7,919 nucleotides of DNA from Promethearchaeota archaeon (GCA_019894875.1 JAGXNR010000122.1:1-7919); one strand, 5' to 3'. Counted from the first letter of the stretch, positions 1 to 6,143 are shown. Translations and numbers: made by a program. Notes: generated from the sequence alone by a model not told the origin.

Positions 1-280
1 TAGTTGGATTTCCTCAGAATTCGTGTCTATTGGAAAAAATGTTATAATTGGGATGAACTCTACAATTTTAAGCTTTGCTATTGAGCAAGATAATTTTATA
101 TTGAAAAAAATAGTGGTTGAGGACAATGCTCTCATAGGAGCAAAATGTGTACTCTTACCGGGCACCATAATTAAGCGAAATACGAGCCTTTCTGCTCACT
201 CTTATACAAATCATAATCACTTATTAGAAGAGAACTCTATTTATATGGGGCATCCCGCAAAACTAAAGGAAAAAATATAA
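1..280 (+). CDS. Hexapeptide-repeat acyltransferase, C-terminal part (5' end outside window)
   Basis: The frame is open from the first bases of the window, so this is the C-terminal end of a longer protein; the GTG at 23 is an internal valine, not the likely start. About 92 residues are visible. They show the spaced isoleucine/valine-glycine pattern of a left-handed beta helix (SIGKNVIIG, VVEDNALIGAKCVLLPGTII) and end with YMGHPAKLKEKI, the usual closing segment (GxPAK) of LbH acetyl- or acyltransferases. Such enzymes transfer an acyl group from a CoA or ACP donor to sugars, amino acids or similar acceptors; the acceptor cannot be told from this fragment. The stop codon is one base before the ATG of the phosphoesterase gene, so the two are almost certainly co-transcribed. 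A surface-glycan role is possible but only inferred. Confidence 0.8.
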   Translation, partial: SWISSEFVSIGKNVIIGMNSTILSFAIEQDNFILKKIVVEDNALIGAKCVLLPGTIIKRNTSLSAHSYTNHNHLLEENSIYMGHPAKLKEKI

Positions 281-281
281 A

Positions 282-1877
282 ATGATTACTGAAAAAAGCG
301 TTAAGATTAACTCTAAGGAAAAGATTAAGAAAAAAAAAAGATTAGTTATCATTTCTGATACACATATTACTCGTTCTGGGGGAGCATTTAACCTCCACGC
401 TTTCAATGTTGGAATTGAAAGAGTAAATAAGATAAAGAACGCATCTCTATTTTTGAACTTAGGAGACATTACTCAGATGGGAACATTATTAGATTATGAG
501 TATGCATTAGAGCAATTTAAGAAATTCGATCCCGTGACTAAAAGTCCTGTAATGAATCTAATTGGAAATCACGATGCTATGAATGTGGGGTATCTATTAT
601 TCGAAGAGATGATAGGTAGAAGACACTATGCTTATGAAGATGATGATATTTATATAATTGGAATTGATAGTACTAAACCTGATTTACCCGGAGGAATAAT
701 ACACCATAATATAATTAATTCTGTACGGATTGAGTTAGAGAAACCTGAGAGAGAGAATAAATTTAAAGTTGTTTGTTTTCATCATCAGCTAATTCCTATA
801 CCAAATACCGGAAAAGAGCGATCGGCTATAGATGATTCTGGAGATATGCTCAAAATGCTTTTAGAAGCAAGAGTTGATTTAGTTTTAAATGGCCATAGAC
901 ACACTTCAAATTTATATACCGTGAGCAGTAGTGAAAAAGACTTATTTATTTTTAACGCTGGAACTTTTTGTTGTAACAAAACAAGATATCGAGAACTTTT
1001 CACTTATTCTGTTATTGATATAGAAGGTAGCGCTCTCAGTTTCAAAGTGTTCCCTGTTTTTGATCCAGAATCTAAACATGAAATCCTACGGGAAGTCAAT
1101 TACTACATTCCATTTAAAATAGAAAATAAGCAAAAACCTATAGCTCGATTCATACAAATGTCAAATTCCTTAGTTTCCGAGGAGAATGAGGGAAAATTTT
1201 CGCATTTTGACAGAGCCATCAACAGAATTAATGAGATGAATGACATTGATTTGGTTGTCCACACAGGAAATCTTACACAAAATAGCTATAAAGAGGAATT
1301 TAAAACAGCAAAGGAGACTCTTGAAATCTTAAAACACCCATATATAGCCGTACCGGGATTCACTGATTCAAAACCTCTTGCATGGGAGTATTGGAGGCAA
1401 TATTTTGGTGATTTTAATCCACTTTATGAGAATAAAAAGATCTATTTTCAAGGTTTGAACTCCACAACTCTAGATTCAAAAGCGGGATATATTGGGAGAA
1501 AGAACTTGAATAACTTTATTGAAAAAGTTTTATCGCTTAGCCATCAAAAAATTTTTGGTGTGTCTTGCTTCCATAACCTAATACCGACTCCTTTGAGTGT
1601 ATGGAGGACTGAACTAATCGATTCTGGAGATGTCTTATCCCAATTTGCTAGATCTCAAATAGATTTAGTATTGAATTCCTCCCCAAGTATTTCATTTAAC
1701 GTCAAAATTGAAAATACTATATTTTCCAATGGGGGGAACCTCGAAGGGAAATATTTCAAAGAAGTTTTTATCGAAATTGAAATCTACAAGAAAGGATTGG
1801 TAGTATTAAAAGAACATAATTTGAGAACTGGTGAAGTAAAAGTTATTGGTAATTATAATATATCTATATTTATTTGA
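282..1877 (+). CDS. Tandem calcineurin-like metallophosphoesterase, second domain degenerate
   Basis: This 531-residue protein has two metallophosphoesterase domains in a row. Domain 1 (about 20-265) carries the full two-metal site: SDTH at 25-28, GD at 61-62, GNHD at 95-98, FHH at 166-168 and GHRH at 204-207. It should hydrolyse a phosphomonoester or diester; the substrate is unknown. Domain 2 (about 285-531) repeats the layout, but the matching positions read MSNS (293-296), GN (329-330), GFTD (359-362), FHN (430-432) and SSPS (466-469), so most ligands are gone. The repeat is clear from the parallel segments around DSGDMLKMLL (185-194) and DSGDVLSQFA (447-456). There is no signal peptide or membrane segment; the N-terminus is lysine-rich. 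The ATG lies one base after the upstream stop, with a weak AAAGGA at 265-270. Fold assignment is secure; substrate and the role of domain 2 are not. Confidence 0.88.
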   Translation: MITEKSVKINSKEKIKKKKRLVIISDTHITRSGGAFNLHAFNVGIERVNKIKNASLFLNLGDITQMGTLLDYEYALEQFKKFDPVTKSPVMNLIGNHDAMNVGYLLFEEMIGRRHYAYEDDDIYIIGIDSTKPDLPGGIIHHNIINSVRIELEKPERENKFKVVCFHHQLIPIPNTGKERSAIDDSGDMLKMLLEARVDLVLNGHRHTSNLYTVSSSEKDLFIFNAGTFCCNKTRYRELFTYSVIDIEGSALSFKVFPVFDPESKHEILREVNYYIPFKIENKQKPIARFIQMSNSLVSEENEGKFSHFDRAINRINEMNDIDLVVHTGNLTQNSYKEEFKTAKETLEILKHPYIAVPGFTDSKPLAWEYWRQYFGDFNPLYENKKIYFQGLNSTTLDSKAGYIGRKNLNNFIEKVLSLSHQKIFGVSCFHNLIPTPLSVWRTELIDSGDVLSQFARSQIDLVLNSSPSISFNVKIENTIFSNGGNLEGKYFKEVFIEIEIYKKGLVVLKEHNLRTGEVKVIGNYNISIFI

Positions 1878-1919
1878 AAATAATTTTATCTTTGATAAGA
1901 AGCTTGAGAGATTTGTTAC

Positions 1920-1942
1920 CGATAAATATTTTAGATTTATCG
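1920..1942. repeat. Intergenic inverted repeat (hairpin)
   Basis: An 8-bp perfect stem (CGATAAAT / ATTTATCG) surrounds a 7-base loop, 43 bases after the phosphoesterase stop. It could be extended by ACC/GGT with a two-base bulge. No T-run follows directly, so it is not a classical terminator. The rest of the 1878-2120 gap is AT-rich, with a slightly more GC-rich stretch at 1940-1990, and I recognise no gene in it. Confidence 0.4.
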
Positions 1943-2065
1943 ATGGTTCTGCATTAACAGTCCCACTTGTATGTCGTAAACGCCATCTTTAGATATTAAA
2001 AAGATCACTTAAAGCTTAGAATTCTTATTTCGAATATCTTCCAAACCCTTTCTGAAGTACTTTTA

Positions 2066-2074
2066 TTATATATA
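2066..2074 (+). promoter_or_regulatory. TATA box of the ThiI-like gene
   Basis: TTATATATA sits in the gap before the ThiI-like gene. Transcription about 26 bases downstream would start near 2096, giving a leader of about 25 nt before the ATG at 2121. There is no Shine-Dalgarno match in that leader. The position fits archaeal promoters; no clear BRE was recognised. Confidence 0.5.
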
Positions 2075-2120
2075 GTATTATTAAAAATGTAATACCACCC
2101 ACGGTAAAAATTTGAAAATT

Positions 2121-3341
2121 ATGGAACAAAACCTTCTTTTACCTCAATATAACTTAGTATTAATTAGATACGCAGAAATCTGGTTAAAATCGCAAAAAAT
2201 TAAGATTCGAATGCTTAAGTATTTGATGAGTAATATTACTAAAATACTTAAACGAAAAGGAATCAAATTTAACAAGTATCAAATGAGTAAGGATTCATCG
2301 AGAGTTTTTTTCTTTTTTAACAATCAAGACCTTCCTTCTGCTATTAATGTATTAAAAAACGCTTTTGGTGTACATTCCTTTAGTCCAGCAATTAGAACAT
2401 CAAACAACTTAAAAAATATAACAGAGCGAACAATTGAACTTGCCGAAGATATTCTTGATCAAAAAGACACTTTTGCACTCAGAGTTAAAAGATCAGGGAA
2501 GCACGATTTTACCTCTTTAGAAGTAGCAACGAAAGTAGGGAAAGCGATTATTGATAATTTTCCGAATCATGAATTGAAAGTAAATCTTACTCAACCGAAA
2601 AAACAAATATTTATCGAAGTACGGGGAGAGTTCACATATATTTTCTCTCAGATTATCCAAAGTAAATGGGGTGGTTTACCTATTGAACCTCAGAAAAAAA
2701 TAGTGGTAATCGATATAGGGAGACTAAATGATATTATTGCGGGATTTTTGTTAATGAGAAGAGGTGCTGAGATTTATCCTATTTTAATTGATCTCACCAA
2801 GGAGGGGACTGAAATCGAAGACTGGATCTCAAATTGGAAGGAAATAGGTGAATATATACCAAAAAGTAATGTTCAATTAACCAGATTTAGAATATATGAT
2901 GTTCTAAAGAAAGTTTATTCAGAATTAGATGAAAAACAATATTTTTGTGGCCTGTGCAGATTAATTAGGTTTGATTTAATATTCAAAATCCTTAAGGATC
3001 CTAATTTCCAATTTTATGAAAAAATTAAAGCTTGTACCGATGGCACGAGTTTAAATAATTCAAATTATTGCTCTGATTCGGTTGATTTTGAGACATTAGC
3101 CATCAATACTCTGCACTTAAGTCATCCTATATTTACACCAGTCATTGGGTTTGGAGAGAATAAGATTCAAGATTTTTCAAAAAAAATCTCAAAAAATCTT
3201 AATATAGTTAATTATTGCCCATTCAAACCTGAGAATCAAGTATTTGATGCTGAAAAATTGAAGGAATTGTATAATCGTTTGAGTATTGATAACGACCTTC
3301 TATTTATAGTGGAAAATGGATTAGATTTTAATATTTTCTAA
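2121..3341 (+). CDS. ThiI-like THUMP / PP-loop-fold protein with degenerate PP-loop
   Basis: ThiI uses ATP and sulfur to make 4-thiouridine at tRNA position 8, and serves thiamine synthesis in some organisms. This 406-residue protein has the ThiI order: an N-terminal ferredoxin-like domain (RYAEIWLKS at 16-24), a THUMP RNA-binding domain (RSGKHDFTS at 124-132), the GGLP linker (184-187), then a PP-loop-type domain. It keeps the archaeal CxxC (C276, C279) and a late cysteine (C366), which match the three cysteines that hold an Fe-S cluster in methanogen ThiI. The ATP-binding signature SGGxDS is replaced by IGRLND (199-204), so adenylation of U8 as in normal ThiI is unlikely. There is no rhodanese domain. 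I chose the ATG at 2121 over the in-frame TTG at 2112. The next gene encodes a MoaD/SAMP-like sulfur carrier. Family is fairly sure; function is open. Confidence 0.8.
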   Translation: MEQNLLLPQYNLVLIRYAEIWLKSQKIKIRMLKYLMSNITKILKRKGIKFNKYQMSKDSSRVFFFFNNQDLPSAINVLKNAFGVHSFSPAIRTSNNLKNITERTIELAEDILDQKDTFALRVKRSGKHDFTSLEVATKVGKAIIDNFPNHELKVNLTQPKKQIFIEVRGEFTYIFSQIIQSKWGGLPIEPQKKIVVIDIGRLNDIIAGFLLMRRGAEIYPILIDLTKEGTEIEDWISNWKEIGEYIPKSNVQLTRFRIYDVLKKVYSELDEKQYFCGLCRLIRFDLIFKILKDPNFQFYEKIKACTDGTSLNNSNYCSDSVDFETLAINTLHLSHPIFTPVIGFGENKIQDFSKKISKNLNIVNYCPFKPENQVFDAEKLKELYNRLSIDNDLLFIVENGLDFNIF

Positions 3342-3481
3342 TAAAATTTATTCCATTCGGTTGTTAAATAAGAAAAAGAGTTTATTTCCATTGAATTCTA
3401 TTATTTTTTGTTATAATTAAGCTTAAAAATTAGTCTAATTTATTAAAATTGAACCAAGTTTGAAATAGAGTTTACTAACAC

Positions 3482-3490
3482 CTTATAATT
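3482..3490 (+). promoter_or_regulatory. TATA box of the MoaD/SAMP-like gene
   Basis: CTTATAATT is centred about 31 bases before the ATG at 3517, so the transcript should start within a few bases of the start codon (nearly leaderless). No Shine-Dalgarno sequence is present, which agrees. This suggests transcription separate from the ThiI-like gene 175 bases upstream. A T6 run at 3404-3409 could end the upstream transcript. Confidence 0.5.
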
Positions 3491-3516
3491 TTCTATTTGA
3501 AACGAGTTGAAATATT

Positions 3517-3798
3517 ATGGTTAAAGTTGATTTGAACCTTTTAAACATCTTTGTGTTGAGAGTAAAAAAAAATAAAATCGTATACGAAGGAGATATAGTA
3601 GGCGATATTATCTCTCAATTTCTCAAAGAATATAAAGATTTGTTAGACGATAGCATTTTGTCCAAAAATAAAAAGAGACTTAATCCACAAATGGTTATTT
3701 TACTCAACGGTAGGAATATTTCTTACATGAAAAACTATAAAACTAAGTTAAGTGAAGGAGATCAGCTTTATATATCTTTTCCTATCTCGGGAGGTTAG
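3517..3798 (+). CDS. Ubiquitin-like MoaD/SAMP family sulfur carrier or small modifier protein
   Basis: This 93-residue protein shows the beta-grasp pattern of archaeal MoaD/ThiS/SAMP proteins: a hydrophobic N-terminal strand, a helix (about 28-43), LLNGRNI (62-68), LSEGDQL (78-84) and a C-terminal FPISGG (88-93) ending in the di-glycine. In the family the terminal glycine is adenylated by an E1-like enzyme. It is then thiocarboxylated, for molybdopterin or tRNA thiolation, or joined to lysines of target proteins (SAMPylation). Which of these applies cannot be read from the sequence, because no E1, JAMM protease or molybdopterin gene lies in the window. The basic segment at 49-54 (SKNKKR) lengthens the loop between helix and third strand compared with bacterial MoaD. 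The neighbouring ThiI-like gene also belongs to sulfur metabolism, so a shared role is plausible. A TATA box just upstream indicates a nearly leaderless transcript. Confidence 0.82.
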   Translation: MVKVDLNLLNIFVLRVKKNKIVYEGDIVGDIISQFLKEYKDLLDDSILSKNKKRLNPQMVILLNGRNISYMKNYKTKLSEGDQLYISFPISGG

Positions 3799-3805
3799 TT
3801 TTTTT
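3799..3805 (+). terminator. Poly-T transcription stop candidate
   Basis: Seven T's follow the stop codon of the MoaD/SAMP-like gene directly, and further T-rich bases occur up to about 3848. Archaeal RNA polymerase can stop at such U-tracts without a hairpin. AT-rich background makes this only a candidate. Confidence 0.35.
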
Positions 3806-3880
3806 ACAAGTATTAACAATAAACTTCAATTTTAGTTTCTATTTTTCGTTAAAAAGTGAGGATTTATTAATTCCTTCTGC

Positions 3881-3890
3881 TATAAATAAT
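3881..3890 (+). promoter_or_regulatory. TATA box candidate for the Rag-like GTPase gene
   Basis: TATAAATAAT lies about 75 bases before the proposed ATT start at 3962. Transcription would begin near 3911, leaving a leader of about 50 nt. This fits initiation by a Shine-Dalgarno site rather than leaderless translation. Confidence 0.4.
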
Positions 3891-3950
3891 TTGTAGTGTT
3901 GTTTCCGACATTTTCAAAAAGTAAGTTTTGGGAGCTAATCAGTAAAAACT

Positions 3951-3956
3951 GGTGAT
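3951..3956 (+). promoter_or_regulatory. Ribosome binding site that points to an ATT start
   Basis: GGTGAT matches the 3' half of the archaeal Shine-Dalgarno consensus (GGAGGTGAT). It is five bases before the ATT at 3962, a normal spacing, but 23 bases before the first ATG at 3980, which is too far. It therefore favours the ATT codon as the start of the GTPase. Confidence 0.5.
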
Positions 3957-3961
3957 ATTTT

Positions 3962-4894
3962 ATTAAAAAGATCGCGTTTATGGGACTTGACTTTGCTGGT
4001 AAAACGAGTATAATTACGGTTATTTCTAAAAAATTCGGTTTTGAAGAGGATATCCTTAAATTAATGCCTACTCGTAAAGTAGCCAGAGACGCTTTTAAAT
4101 TTTTAGGGATAGAATTTATCAGAATGGATTTTGGGGGTCAGCTTCAATATAGAGAAGAATATCTAAAAAATCCAACAAGATATATTAGTGGAACCGATTT
4201 ACTTTTCTATGTTATTGACGCTCAAGATTACGACCGGTACGTTGAAACTATCGATTATCTTGATAAGATTTTACTTTTTTTAAAGGAAAATCAAGAATAT
4301 CCCCCGATTTGTATTCTTTTTCATAAGTTCGATCCTCAACTAACAAAAGAGAAAGTTATAAACCAGAGAATATTGACGATTAAACATGCATTAATAAGAT
4401 ATAGTAATGATTTTGACATCTTTTTCTTTGAAACTTCTATATATAATATCAAATCTATCATGGACGCTTTCTCATCCGGATTATCTTTATTATTTGAAAA
4501 AATGGAAATGGTATCTCGATTGTTCGCTAGAATTAGTAAGAATTATAATTCTATTATGATAGCGCTTTTCGACGCTAAGGGTATAACGATTGGTGAGTAT
4601 TATCGCCCACATCTACATTTATTAGAAAAAATGAGGATCTACGATAAGTATTTAGAAGTTCAAAAAAAAATTATCGCAGAGAATAGAACTTTGCTTGAGT
4701 TTTCAGATAGATTTGATGATGGCCACCGATATTCTGGGTTAGTGGAAACCTTAAAGTTTGGGAATTTGGATTTCTATTTGTTATTTATTATTGAAGAGGA
4801 TGAAGAAGCCTTAGAAAAAACTGTAGATGTATTAGACAAATTAGAATCTGCTAAGGCTCAAATGGAAACTCTAATTCTTCAATTAATACAGTGA
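3962..4894 (+). CDS. Rag/Gtr-like small GTPase with C-terminal roadblock-like domain
   Basis: Numbered from the proposed ATT start (310 residues), the GTPase motifs are: P-loop GLDFAGKTS at 8-16, switch I T37, DFGGQ at 56-60 (catalytic-type glutamine present), HKFD at 121-124 in place of NKxD, and TSI at 158-160. HKxD and TSI are typical of eukaryotic Rag/Gtr GTPases; GLDxAGKT recalls Arf. The C-terminal 120 or so residues (IMIALFDAKGITIGEYY onward) resemble the roadblock domain through which Rag proteins pair. Rag GTPases act in nutrient signalling on membranes; the role in archaea is unknown. Beginning at the ATG at 3980 would delete the beta-1 strand KKIAFM, and no ATG, GTG or TTG lies in frame before the TGA at 3953. 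The ATT at 3962 with the upstream GGTGAT, or a one-base sequence error, explains this. The gene ends 2 bp from the convergent PfkB-like gene. Confidence 0.85.
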   Translation: MKKIAFMGLDFAGKTSIITVISKKFGFEEDILKLMPTRKVARDAFKFLGIEFIRMDFGGQLQYREEYLKNPTRYISGTDLLFYVIDAQDYDRYVETIDYLDKILLFLKENQEYPPICILFHKFDPQLTKEKVINQRILTIKHALIRYSNDFDIFFFETSIYNIKSIMDAFSSGLSLLFEKMEMVSRLFARISKNYNSIMIALFDAKGITIGEYYRPHLHLLEKMRIYDKYLEVQKKIIAENRTLLEFSDRFDDGHRYSGLVETLKFGNLDFYLLFIIEEDEEALEKTVDVLDKLESAKAQMETLILQLIQ

Positions 4895-4896
4895 TG

Positions 4897-5967
4897 CTAA
4901 TCATCTTTATATTTAAAGTTCGTTATAAATTCTTCTAGCTCTTTCTTATTTGGGATGTATTGGTGTAAAGTTTTAAAATGTATCAAATGCGTCGCAAATT
5001 TATCACATTTAACTAAAACAGCTTTTAAGTTATCTTTATTTTTTTCGGATAACATCTCATTTAGTAATTTTTTGTTATTTATTAGTTCAAAAAATTTACT
5101 CAAAAATCCCCCTTGGAAGTATTCCTCTGAAGATAATAAAAAAATCTCATTCGCTTCAAGGACTGATGAAAAGTTGAGATTTAACTTATCAGTTTTAATA
5201 AGAGTGCCTTTTTTTCCGGATTTGTAAACTCGAATTTTTGCGTATTCCTTATACTTTTTGTCAATTTGCTCAACAAAGATATCTTCCTTGAGGATAACAC
5301 TAAGATCTTTTATGTGTATGAACAGAATATCATGCCTACTGTTTAATTTTTTACGAAACTGCTCAAATAAGTCGAAATTTTCATCTTCTATACTAAAGGC
5401 AGTCAATAATCCCAATTTAGAACCATTTTCAAGGATTTTAATAAAGGAATTTGATAACGAAGCACAAAATATTAACTTAAATTGAGGAAGTTTGTAATCT
5501 TCTAATAAATCTTCATCAATGCTCCATTGATGGAGTGGATTTGGTCCTAATAGTATTTTATTACCATGATTTGAAGTCACAATTATCCGAATTGGAAGAA
5601 TTTCATCTGAGCGAATAATACTAGTCGTATCCACTCCGATTTTATCTAATTCATCGACTATCCATTCACCTTTTCTCCGGATTATGCTAATCAATTTAGT
5701 TGGAATATCATTTCGAATAAGAATTTCTGAAATTGAGCTACCATTTCCCCCCCTTTTGAAATAACTCCATCCATCATTTTGAATGGAAATCTCATTAATT
5801 CCTTTAAGAAATATTTTCTCTAAGACTTTCTTAGTTAGATCATCAGGATTGTATTTAATAAAATTAAAAATTTTGGAAGCGAGTAATTTGGCACATTCCT
5901 CATAGAAATTAGATTCATAATACAAATCTTCAAATAAAACACCTAAAACAATGATATCAGATGGCAA
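4897..5967 (-). CDS. PfkB/ribokinase-fold protein with altered catalytic motif
   Basis: This 356-residue protein resembles PfkB carbohydrate or nucleoside kinases. It starts with a beta strand (DIIVLG, 4-9), has the di-glycine region GGNGSS (73-78) followed by a helix, GEWIVDELDKIGVDTTSI (100-117), a strand pair ending KILLGPN (137-143), and KSGKKG (249-254), equal to the usual LGxKG. At the C-terminal signature, normally DTxGAGDAFxAGFL, it reads LLSSEEYFQGGFL (277-289). The anion-hole GAG is lost and the catalytic Asp is replaced by Glu282. The asparagine/glutamate pair of the NxxE motif is also not seen. About 35 extra residues precede GGN. It may be a non-catalytic relative or use a changed mechanism; I cannot name a substrate. 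The start is TTG, the only start codon after an in-frame TAA; a TATA box near 5998 would give an almost leaderless mRNA. Confidence 0.7.
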   Translation of the reverse strand: MPSDIIVLGVLFEDLYYESNFYEECAKLLASKIFNFIKYNPDDLTKKVLEKIFLKGINEISIQNDGWSYFKRGGNGSSISEILIRNDIPTKLISIIRRKGEWIVDELDKIGVDTTSIIRSDEILPIRIIVTSNHGNKILLGPNPLHQWSIDEDLLEDYKLPQFKLIFCASLSNSFIKILENGSKLGLLTAFSIEDENFDLFEQFRKKLNSRHDILFIHIKDLSVILKEDIFVEQIDKKYKEYAKIRVYKSGKKGTLIKTDKLNLNFSSVLEANEIFLLSSEEYFQGGFLSKFFELINNKKLLNEMLSEKNKDNLKAVLVKCDKFATHLIHFKTLHQYIPNKKELEEFITNFKYKDD

Positions 5968-5972
5968 TGTAT

Positions 5973-5984
5973 ATTACATGTAAT
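5973..5984. promoter_or_regulatory. Palindrome at the PfkB-like promoter, operator candidate
   Basis: ATTACATGTAAT is a perfect 12-bp palindrome lying between the TATA box (5994-6003) and the TTG start (5967) of the leftward gene, roughly over the expected transcription start. A dimeric repressor binding here would block initiation. No regulator gene is visible nearby, so this is only a candidate. Confidence 0.3.
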
Positions 5985-5993
5985 TAATGTCAA

Positions 5994-6003
5994 GATATAA
6001 TAA
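5994..6003 (-). promoter_or_regulatory. TATA box of the PfkB-like gene
   Basis: On the minus strand this reads TTATTATATC and begins right after the tRNA discriminator base. Its centre is about 31 bases before the TTG start, giving a transcript with almost no leader. The PfkB-like gene could also be read from the tRNA promoter. Confidence 0.45.
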
Positions 6004-6106
6004 CGCAGATGGAGGGACTTGAACCCCCGAACGCTTACGCGCACCGGCTTTTATGGTAAAAGTACTTACTTTCGAAGCCGGCGTCTTACCACTGGACCAC
6101 ATCTGC
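6004..6106 (-). tRNA. tRNA-Ser(CGA) with a 21-nt intron
   Basis: The minus strand folds into a full cloverleaf. The acceptor stem is GCAGATG with CATCTGC (7 bp), the D arm GTC/GAC, and the anticodon stem CCGGC/GCCGG with loop TTCGAAA after splicing. The long variable arm of 15 nt has a CGC/GCG stem, and the T arm is GGGGG-TTCAAGT-CCCTC. Anticodon CGA reads the serine codon UCG. The long variable arm and discriminator G73 both agree with serine. CCA is not encoded. Mature length without the intron is 82 nt. The intron lies between positions 37 and 38, the standard archaeal site. The PfkB-like gene follows on the same strand and eS25 lies upstream. Confidence 0.95.
6050..6070 (-). other. tRNA-Ser intron at position 37/38
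   Basis: Twenty-one extra bases separate A37 from A38 of the anticodon loop. Because A's flank both junctions, the exact cut can slide by a base or two without changing the mature tRNA. The intron contains AAGT/ACTT, which can pair. I could not draw a strict 3-4-3 bulge-helix-bulge by eye, so a relaxed splice motif is likely. Confidence 0.85.
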
Positions 6107-6143
6107 TTTAAATTATATACTTAAATAGAATTAGTCCTAAGAA

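Noticed and set aside
23..25. GTG as the start of a short 85-residue acyltransferase.
   Set aside because: The frame is open back to the window edge, and a left-handed beta-helix enzyme needs more N-terminal coils, so the gene is simply cut by the window.
1878..2111. A possible small RNA (box C/D or H/ACA) around the hairpin at 1920-1942.
   Set aside because: No convincing C/D boxes or ACA-terminated paired stem was found; only the short hairpin and a weak GATGG/CCATC pairing are visible.
2121..3341. The ThiI-like gene as a frameshifted pseudogene.
   Set aside because: The frame is continuous and the motifs on both sides of the altered PP-loop, including the late cysteine, are in register.
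4955..5485. Open frames on the plus strand inside the leftward PfkB-like gene.
   Set aside because: They overlap a longer gene with clear family motifs and show no recognisable domains; they are antisense shadows.
6050..6070. The intron region reads GTAAGT near its start and ends in AG, like a eukaryotic GT-AG intron.
   Set aside because: It interrupts a tRNA exactly at position 37/38, the standard site of archaeal endonuclease-spliced introns, and 21 nt is too short for a spliceosomal intron.
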